Positions 35,163 through 40,342 of a stretch of 40,342 bases of DNA are shown piece after piece. Location of the stretch: assembly GCA_016936575.1 (NCBI GenBank), contig JAFGXQ010000010.1:1-40342 (forward strand). The letters are read 5' to 3'. The notes below the pieces were generated by a model, which made no database searches, was not told the DNA's origin, and saw only the letters and a program-made list of their open reading frames with translations. The DNA is from Deltaproteobacteria bacterium. GTDB lineage: Bacteria > Myxococcota_A > Polyangia > JAAYKL01. Position numbers and translations under genes: made by a program. Within the stretch, counting starts at the first letter, position 1. Every line of letters begins with the position of its first letter.

Positions 35163-36824
35163 ATGAGAAGCAATATGGATATTTCCATGACAGTGGTCGC
35201 TCCGCCTTCCGTTCTGGTGGTGGATGACGACCAGGTAATCAGAGAAACGTTTTCAACCTTTCTAGTGGACAGCGATTATGTCGTATCTGTCGCGCATGAC
35301 GCTGTTTCCGCTATTGAAATGTACGATTCGATTCATCCCGATGTGGTATTGCTTGATATACGCATGCCCGGGGAAATCAACGGAATCGACGTATTGAAAT
35401 ATATCAAAAAAAAAGATGCCAAGGTACCGGTAATTATGATTTCAGGGATGGCCAACATGGACGATGCGGTGGATGCGCTTCGACACGGCGCTTGGGATTA
35501 CCTGAAAAAACCGGTGATGGATCTCGACATTTTAAAACACGTGGTTGATCGTGCATACGACAAGCGAAGGCTCGAAAAAGAAAATCTCCGTCATGTAGAG
35601 CAGATTACCGCTGCAAATCAAAAACTCCAAGCCGCGGTGCAGGAAGCGAATCTGGCCAAGCGTCAGGCAGAAAAAGCAAATCTGGCCAAAAGTCAGTTTG
35701 TGAAAAAAATGAGCAATGAGCTTCGAATTCCGGCAATGGGTATTGAGTCGATGATTGATATTTTGCTTGAATCTCCCCTGTCAGAGGAACAACACCATTA
35801 TGCCCGAGTGATACAATCCAGCATTATGAGTCTGAGCAGTTCATTAACAGAATTGTTTGACTACTCGCGCATCGAAACTCAGACGCTGAATTTGGAGCGG
35901 GTCAATTTCAATCTGGAAGGTATTATCGCAGATGTGGTTGCGAACGTGCAGTTTCGAAACAAGTCCACAGGCGTAAGCTTTGAACAGAAAATTCAACCGG
36001 GGCTAAATCCCTTTCTGCAGGGAGATCCGTGGCGTCTCGGGCAGCTGATTCGCATTTTATTAGAGAACGCGTTCAAGTTTACCAAAAGCGGTACGGTCGC
36101 ACTCATGGTCACGCTGGAAGACACCATCGATACAGATTTGGTGCTGAAATTTACCGTGGCGGATACCGGAATCGGTATCAGTCCAGAGGGGTTGACATCT
36201 CTGTTCGAAGCATTCACCCAGGCGGATGACTTCGCCGGCGCCTATTCCGGCATCGGTCTGGGACTTGCGTTGGCCAAGCAGATTTCGTCCATGATGGACG
36301 GCAAGATCGGCGTAAACAGCTCCGTGGGTAAAGGGTCAACGTTCTGGTTTACCGCACGCCTCGGCAAACAGCCTCCCGAGCAGGAACTCGATGATACCGA
36401 TATCGGTCGTGTGGTCAGCAGTCTGTCCTCCTCACCCTCCGGTGTGTTGAATATTCTGCTTGCCGATCGAAACAACGATGCACAGCTGGTGGGAACCGCG
36501 TTTTTGAAACGACTCGGCTGTTCATTCAAAACCGCGATGACAAGCACTCAGACGCTGGAATTTCTTGAAGAAGAAAACTTCGATGTGCTGCTTCTCGATT
36601 TGGATATCGGCGATATGGGCGGATTGGAGACCGCCGGCGTCATTCGCAGCCCCATTTCAGCGGTTCGGGATCACCATATTCCTATCGTAGGCATATCATC
36701 CATATGTGACAGCAGCATTAAAACCAAATGTCAGCGGGTCGGCATACACAGTTGTATTCCCAAACCGTACAGCTTCACCCAATTGCTCGGTGCATTGGAA
36801 AAATCCCTGGAAAAAACCGCGTAG
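35163..36824 (+). CDS. Double-receiver hybrid kinase-like protein with degenerate HisKA
   Basis: The 553-residue protein runs: receiver 1 (about 15-135, phospho-acceptor D65 in VLLDIRMPG), a coiled coil, HisKA-like helices, HATPase_c with full motifs (LLENAFKF, DTGIGI, FEAFTQ, GIGLGLALAKQ), then receiver 2 (about 425-550, D479 in LLLDLDIG, with CIPKPY). The HisKA line reads KKMSN-ELRIPA where the usual is MSHELRTPL: the phospho-acceptor His is Asn185. So it should not autophosphorylate in the normal way; it could still bind ATP, dimerise, and take phosphate on its receivers from another kinase. It has no transmembrane helix. The ATG at 35163 has AAGGG upstream; TTG at 35157 is an alternative. 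Confidence 0.88.
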   Translation: MRSNMDISMTVVAPPSVLVVDDDQVIRETFSTFLVDSDYVVSVAHDAVSAIEMYDSIHPDVVLLDIRMPGEINGIDVLKYIKKKDAKVPVIMISGMANMDDAVDALRHGAWDYLKKPVMDLDILKHVVDRAYDKRRLEKENLRHVEQITAANQKLQAAVQEANLAKRQAEKANLAKSQFVKKMSNELRIPAMGIESMIDILLESPLSEEQHHYARVIQSSIMSLSSSLTELFDYSRIETQTLNLERVNFNLEGIIADVVANVQFRNKSTGVSFEQKIQPGLNPFLQGDPWRLGQLIRILLENAFKFTKSGTVALMVTLEDTIDTDLVLKFTVADTGIGISPEGLTSLFEAFTQADDFAGAYSGIGLGLALAKQISSMMDGKIGVNSSVGKGSTFWFTARLGKQPPEQELDDTDIGRVVSSLSSSPSGVLNILLADRNNDAQLVGTAFLKRLGCSFKTAMTSTQTLEFLEEENFDVLLLDLDIGDMGGLETAGVIRSPISAVRDHHIPIVGISSICDSSIKTKCQRVGIHSCIPKPYSFTQLLGALEKSLEKTA

Positions 36825-36959
36825 CAGACCTACGGTTTTACGGAACTCAAACGACAGCGTATTTCCGCATTTCCTGTCGAGATTTCTTGCATTCTTCGAT
36901 AGAGTAGGCAAAAAAGAGCTGAATTGTCTCTATTAATAACCGGCAACACGGAGCTGAAG

Positions 36960-38135
36960 GTGAATTTGAAAATTGCATATATCTCTGACGAACGATTTCC
37001 ATCCGTACACACAGATACGCAGCAGGTAATGAAAACAATCGATGCACTCGGCCGCCAGGGGGCGATCGTGGATTTTATCCAGCCGCGAATGGCCAGACAT
37101 GTAACGCTTCCGGCAGCAGCCCGAAAGCGTCAAATCTGTGAGTATTACAACGTGGAAGGTAACTTCAATATAAAAGATATTCTGCTTTGGCCGGCATCGG
37201 ATTTACGGATTGAGAAATTCACCCACGGTATCGCCGCGCCGTTGAAAGCGCGACTGGGCAAGTATGACGTTGTGTACACTCGCAATATTTTGCCGCTTCT
37301 TATCGCCGCAGGACTTCGTGCGCCCGTACTGTTCGAGACATATCGGGCGTTGCCGAATACCGACCCATGGGCGTGGAAAATGGTAAAACGCGCCATTCCA
37401 TCGAAACGATTTGTCGGGATTTCGACACATTCCGAATATTCTCGTCAGGTAATGATTGATGCCGGAGTGGCACCCGACATGATACAGGCGATTCCCAACG
37501 GTTTTGATCCTAGAGATTTTGCGGCGCTGCCGGACAAACAGCGCACCCGCGAAAAACTTCAGTTTACCCCGGATCAAAAGATTATCTGTTACACCGGTCA
37601 TATCCGGGAAGACAAAGGCGTACACTCTCTTCTTGATCTTGCAGAGGAATGCCCCGACATCATCACGCTCATCGTTGGTGGAAATGACACCGAGGTGTCC
37701 GCCCTTGATACCGTCGTGAAACAGCGCTCGCTCAAAAACGTGCGACTGGTTCCGCAAGTCCCGATAAAAAGCGTTCCGGAATACCTTGCAGTGGCGGATG
37801 TACTGGTGCTTCCGCCCTCCTCTATTCCGTTGCAACGCGCGACCGTGTTGCCGATGAAAACCTTCACGTATCTCGCTTCCGGTCGCCCGATTCTGGCACC
37901 GAACCTTCCCGATACCAAAGGCGTGCTTGAGAATGGCCGCAACTGTGTGACGGTTGAGCCCGATGTTCCGTCAAAAGCCGCAGCCGCGTTGAAACAGCTT
38001 ATCGCCCAACCCGATTACGCGATGCAATTGGCGAACCAAGCCCGCGAAGATGCAAAAAAATTCACTTGGGACGGCCGAGCCCGAAATTTGATTTCATTTT
38101 TAGAACGTCGGCTGCAAAAGGCGAATCCTTCATGA
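36960..38135 (+). CDS. Glycosyltransferase family 4 protein
   Basis: The 391-residue protein has two Rossmann-like halves. The N-terminal half starts MNLKIAYISDERFPSVHTDTQ; the C-terminal half carries IICYTGHIREDKGVHSLLDLA, the family hallmark of a helix after G-x-x-x-x-x-KG, and PMKTFTYLASGRPILAPN in place of the usual EAMA-GKPVVA segment. It should transfer a sugar from a nucleotide donor to a lipid- or glycan-linked acceptor, with retention. The GTG at 36960 is chosen since GGAG lies 6 bases upstream; the frame continues to a TTG at 36924. Its stop overlaps the next kinase start as ATGA. Confidence 0.88.
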   Translation: MNLKIAYISDERFPSVHTDTQQVMKTIDALGRQGAIVDFIQPRMARHVTLPAAARKRQICEYYNVEGNFNIKDILLWPASDLRIEKFTHGIAAPLKARLGKYDVVYTRNILPLLIAAGLRAPVLFETYRALPNTDPWAWKMVKRAIPSKRFVGISTHSEYSRQVMIDAGVAPDMIQAIPNGFDPRDFAALPDKQRTREKLQFTPDQKIICYTGHIREDKGVHSLLDLAEECPDIITLIVGGNDTEVSALDTVVKQRSLKNVRLVPQVPIKSVPEYLAVADVLVLPPSSIPLQRATVLPMKTFTYLASGRPILAPNLPDTKGVLENGRNCVTVEPDVPSKAAAALKQLIAQPDYAMQLANQAREDAKKFTWDGRARNLISFLERRLQKANPS

Positions 38136-39844
38136 AGACTGCGCCGTCCCGTTCTTTCAGGTTTCAGACGCCTCCTTCTCCACTCGCTTCCGTAGTTGAA
38201 AGCGAAACGAAAATCTGTAAATTCAAGTTCGGCATTTTTGCAATTTTTCTGGCTTATTTCCTTTTTTTTCCGTTGCTCTGCCAATCTCTCGGGTATTCAT
38301 TCATTTATCCGATTCTAATTACCGGCGCCCTTTGGATACTTATCAACGCATTGGTTTTTACCGCGCTTCGTAGGGATCGCTTTCACCCCTGGATGACCTG
38401 GGGAGCGGCACTCTCTGATGTCGCGCATGTGGCTTTAATTAATTTTTTTTTCGGGCACATCACGCCTTTGAACTATTCCGATAATCTAATCGTCTCTTTT
38501 TATTTCATCGCGATAGCGCTGGTGGCCGTGCGTAAAGATACTCGACTCGCATACATTGTCGGTTTCGGTTCTGCCGCAGTATACCTCGGAATCAGCGTAT
38601 ACTTTCAGATCAGGAATCAGACCGGTTCCTATACTTATCTATATTTCAACGGAAAAGTTGTCGCTTCAATGGCGTTTCTCGATCAGTTGGCCAAAGCATT
38701 TGCGATAGCCGTAACCGCATGGGTGGTAGCGCATGTCACGCAACGAATTCGTCTGGCTCAGAAGAAATATCAGACACTGTTTGACAATGTTCCCGACGGC
38801 ATCGTTTTAACAAACAGCATGGGAACGGTTGAAACCATTAATCGTTCTTTTCTGGAGATGGTCGATGAACCGATTTCTGAAATCATCGGCAAACCGGTCA
38901 ATAATCTGTTCGCGGCGGTGTATCAGCGAAATCAGAATAATGAGATGGTGACTCAGCGAACCAGCAGTACATCGATTCCGGTCGCCATCTCGGAAGCATC
39001 GGTATGGCCGCAGAAAGACAACACACAAAAAATACTGAGCATTCGTAATTTAAGCATGCATCAGGAGTTGCGCGATCAGGTAACCCAGGCACAGAAAACC
39101 GAAGCCCTCGGTCAGATTGCACGTGGACTTGCCCACGATTTTAATAACTTACTGGGGGGAATTCTCGGTGCGGTATCGTTGATTCGAGTGAAGTTGGGTC
39201 GATTAGAAAAAAACGGTAACAACAACAAACTCCGCATGCACACGCAGCTCATCCAGGATTGCGCTGAAAACGCGCGCGATATTCTGAAACGACTGCTGGC
39301 GTTGTCGAGAGCGTCTGAAAGACACAGTACCTCTTTTGATCTTCGTAATCTGCTCAACGACCTTCGCGATTTCACGCAGAAAACATTCGGCGACCTGTAC
39401 GAAGTCATTTTTACAGATGAAGTTGAGGATGTCACAGTGGTGGATGGCGACGAAAGTTCTGTTTTTCAGGCTCTTCTGAATATTTGTCTCAACGCGAAAG
39501 AGGCGATGCCCGCCGGCGGTCGAATTCGAATTCTGCTGAGTGAAGCCGACCCCGCGCGATTGACTCAGATCTCAAATGTTATTCACGCCAGAGGAGTACG
39601 ATATCTCCACGTGCGAATTTCTGATTTGGGAACGGGAATGTCGGTCCATGTACAGAAGCATTGTATGGAGCCATTTTTCTCAACCAAAGAGACCGTTCGG
39701 CGCGGCGCCGGTTTGGGACTGTCGATAGCGAACAATATTATACGAAACCACAACGGCATCCTGCACATCGCATCAACGTCCGCGCGGGGAACGTCAATTG
39801 ACGTTTTTTTATCCGGCTCTCCAAAAAGGAGCGCTGCTGAATGA
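38132..39844 (+). CDS. Membrane PAS sensor histidine kinase
   Basis: The 570-residue protein has about six transmembrane helices in the first 215 residues, a PAS domain (about 222-300, with DNVPDGIVLTNSMGTVETIN), HisKA with the acceptor His in GLAHDFNNLLGG, and HATPase_c (NICLNAKEAM, DLGTGM, FFSTKE, GLGLSIA). There is no receiver. The start ATG overlaps the glycosyltransferase stop (ATGA), so the kinase is translated with an enzyme of glycan synthesis, and its own stop overlaps the next gene the same way. The kinase may sense the membrane and control the glycan pathway; this is inference. The open frame extends to 38066, but the extra part overlaps the glycosyltransferase. Confidence 0.9.
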   Translation: MKTAPSRSFRFQTPPSPLASVVESETKICKFKFGIFAIFLAYFLFFPLLCQSLGYSFIYPILITGALWILINALVFTALRRDRFHPWMTWGAALSDVAHVALINFFFGHITPLNYSDNLIVSFYFIAIALVAVRKDTRLAYIVGFGSAAVYLGISVYFQIRNQTGSYTYLYFNGKVVASMAFLDQLAKAFAIAVTAWVVAHVTQRIRLAQKKYQTLFDNVPDGIVLTNSMGTVETINRSFLEMVDEPISEIIGKPVNNLFAAVYQRNQNNEMVTQRTSSTSIPVAISEASVWPQKDNTQKILSIRNLSMHQELRDQVTQAQKTEALGQIARGLAHDFNNLLGGILGAVSLIRVKLGRLEKNGNNNKLRMHTQLIQDCAENARDILKRLLALSRASERHSTSFDLRNLLNDLRDFTQKTFGDLYEVIFTDEVEDVTVVDGDESSVFQALLNICLNAKEAMPAGGRIRILLSEADPARLTQISNVIHARGVRYLHVRISDLGTGMSVHVQKHCMEPFFSTKETVRRGAGLGLSIANNIIRNHNGILHIASTSARGTSIDVFLSGSPKRSAAE

Positions 39845-40342
39845 TGGAAGACTCCGAAAAGCAATTGACAGCGTTACCAGAGGTAGTTCAAACCGAACGT
39901 CAAATTGCGTTGTTCAAGCTGGTGATAGCCTTCATTGGAATGGTGGTCACCACGTTCTGGTTCCTGTTGCAGCTCGAAACAATCCGCTGGTTTTTATTTG
40001 TGTCGGAAGGCGTCTTTGCAATTTGGGCAGCGGTAAATTTTTCCGTGTACTTCTTTCACCGCAACCGAAAGTCCGCGTCTATGGTTGCTACATTGACCAC
40101 CGCGTTTGATGTTCTGGTGATTGCGGTTCTCGATGTAATCGTGTTGATGCAGACGCCGTTTAATTTTTTAAACGGGCCGCACGTATCGCTGTATTTTGTT
40201 GTCATTTCGACGTCTTCGGTGCGACATAACAGCGTATTGGTTAAACAGACCGGAATTAGTTGTGCCCTCGTGCATCTAGTTATCGCATTCGGATGTTATC
40301 TAACGCATCAGATACCGTTTACTTTTTTTGTTGAAAGCACAC
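39841..40342 (+). CDS. Multi-helix membrane protein, cut by the window end (probable sensor N-terminus)
   Basis: The ATG at 39841 overlaps the stop of the PAS kinase (ATGA). The frame then runs open for 167 codons to the window end. The first 20 residues are polar; from about 22 there are helices at about 22-45, 48-70, 80-102, 113-125 and 135-152. The helix run and the Asp after the second pair (TAFDVLVIAVLDVI) recall the membrane halves of the two membrane kinases in this window. The likely output is a histidine kinase, a diguanylate or adenylate cyclase; it lies off the window and cannot be told. Confidence 0.7.
   Translation, partial: MMEDSEKQLTALPEVVQTERQIALFKLVIAFIGMVVTTFWFLLQLETIRWFLFVSEGVFAIWAAVNFSVYFFHRNRKSASMVATLTTAFDVLVIAVLDVIVLMQTPFNFLNGPHVSLYFVVISTSSVRHNSVLVKQTGISCALVHLVIAFGCYLTHQIPFTFFVEST

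Noticed and set aside
1-40342. CRISPR arrays, insertion sequences, prophage or integron parts
   Set aside because: No regularly spaced direct repeats, no transposase, integrase or phage proteins and no terminal inverted repeats around gene groups were seen.

Overview
The window looks like chromosomal DNA from a Gram-negative bacterium of the former Deltaproteobacteria (Myxococcota, Bradymonadota or Desulfobacterota relatives). That placement is inference. It rests on many lipoproteins and outer-membrane barrels, an Asp-rich linker behind a lipoprotein signal, an MJ0042 zinc ribbon with a DUF3426-like domain, a Ser/Thr kinase fused to an ATPase and an FGE-like domain, FHA and PilZ proteins, CheX, and many orphan histidine kinases. 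Only lepA, ftsK and manA are clear household genes. I see no rRNA, complete tRNA, transposase, integrase, phage gene or CRISPR array.

Layout. 1-4.5 kb: an outer-membrane barrel, a small zinc-ribbon protein, a dispersed palindromic repeat, a LysM/DUF882 peptidase-like protein and a lipoprotein. 4.6-6.4 kb: a membrane hybrid histidine kinase. 6.8-9.2 kb: an SGNH hydrolase resembling peptidoglycan O-acetylesterases, overlapping a zinc-ribbon/DUF3426 membrane protein. 9.4-14.4 kb: a four-gene operon of a membrane histidine kinase, a soluble histidine kinase, a FecR-domain protein and an Ig-like/barrel envelope protein, with no response regulator. 14.4-17.0 kb (minus): DsbA-like lipoprotein, FHA-TM-trypsin protein and a four-helix membrane protein. 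17.1-18.0 kb: manA. 18.1-21.9 kb (minus): a 1290-residue kinase/STAND ATPase/FGE fusion. 22.1-23.0 kb (minus): CheX and CheY-like proteins. 23.1-24.6 kb (minus): a lipoprotein with a GH12 cellulase fold. 24.85-26.5 kb: a PilZ protein and a lipoprotein. 26.5-28.3 kb (minus): lepA. 28.5-30.5 kb: a metalloprotease-like lipoprotein and a barrel. 30.9-33.5 kb: a second small zinc-ribbon protein and ftsK. 33.5-40.3 kb: two glycosyltransferases, a double-receiver kinase-like protein, a PAS kinase and a membrane protein cut by the window edge.

The common theme is envelope sensing and signalling. At least five proteins have histidine-kinase architecture, and none has a classical DNA-binding response regulator beside it. 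The only free-standing receiver is the CheY-like protein next to CheX. Two clusters stand out as possible undescribed systems: the HK-HK-FecR-barrel operon, and the thiol lipoprotein/FHA-protease operon that lies close to the Ser/Thr kinase fusion. Three proteins have lost a residue normally needed for catalysis: the GH12 nucleophile is Tyr, the HisKA phospho-acceptor is Asn, and the FGE catalytic cysteines are absent. All functional statements come from reading motifs; no database search was possible.
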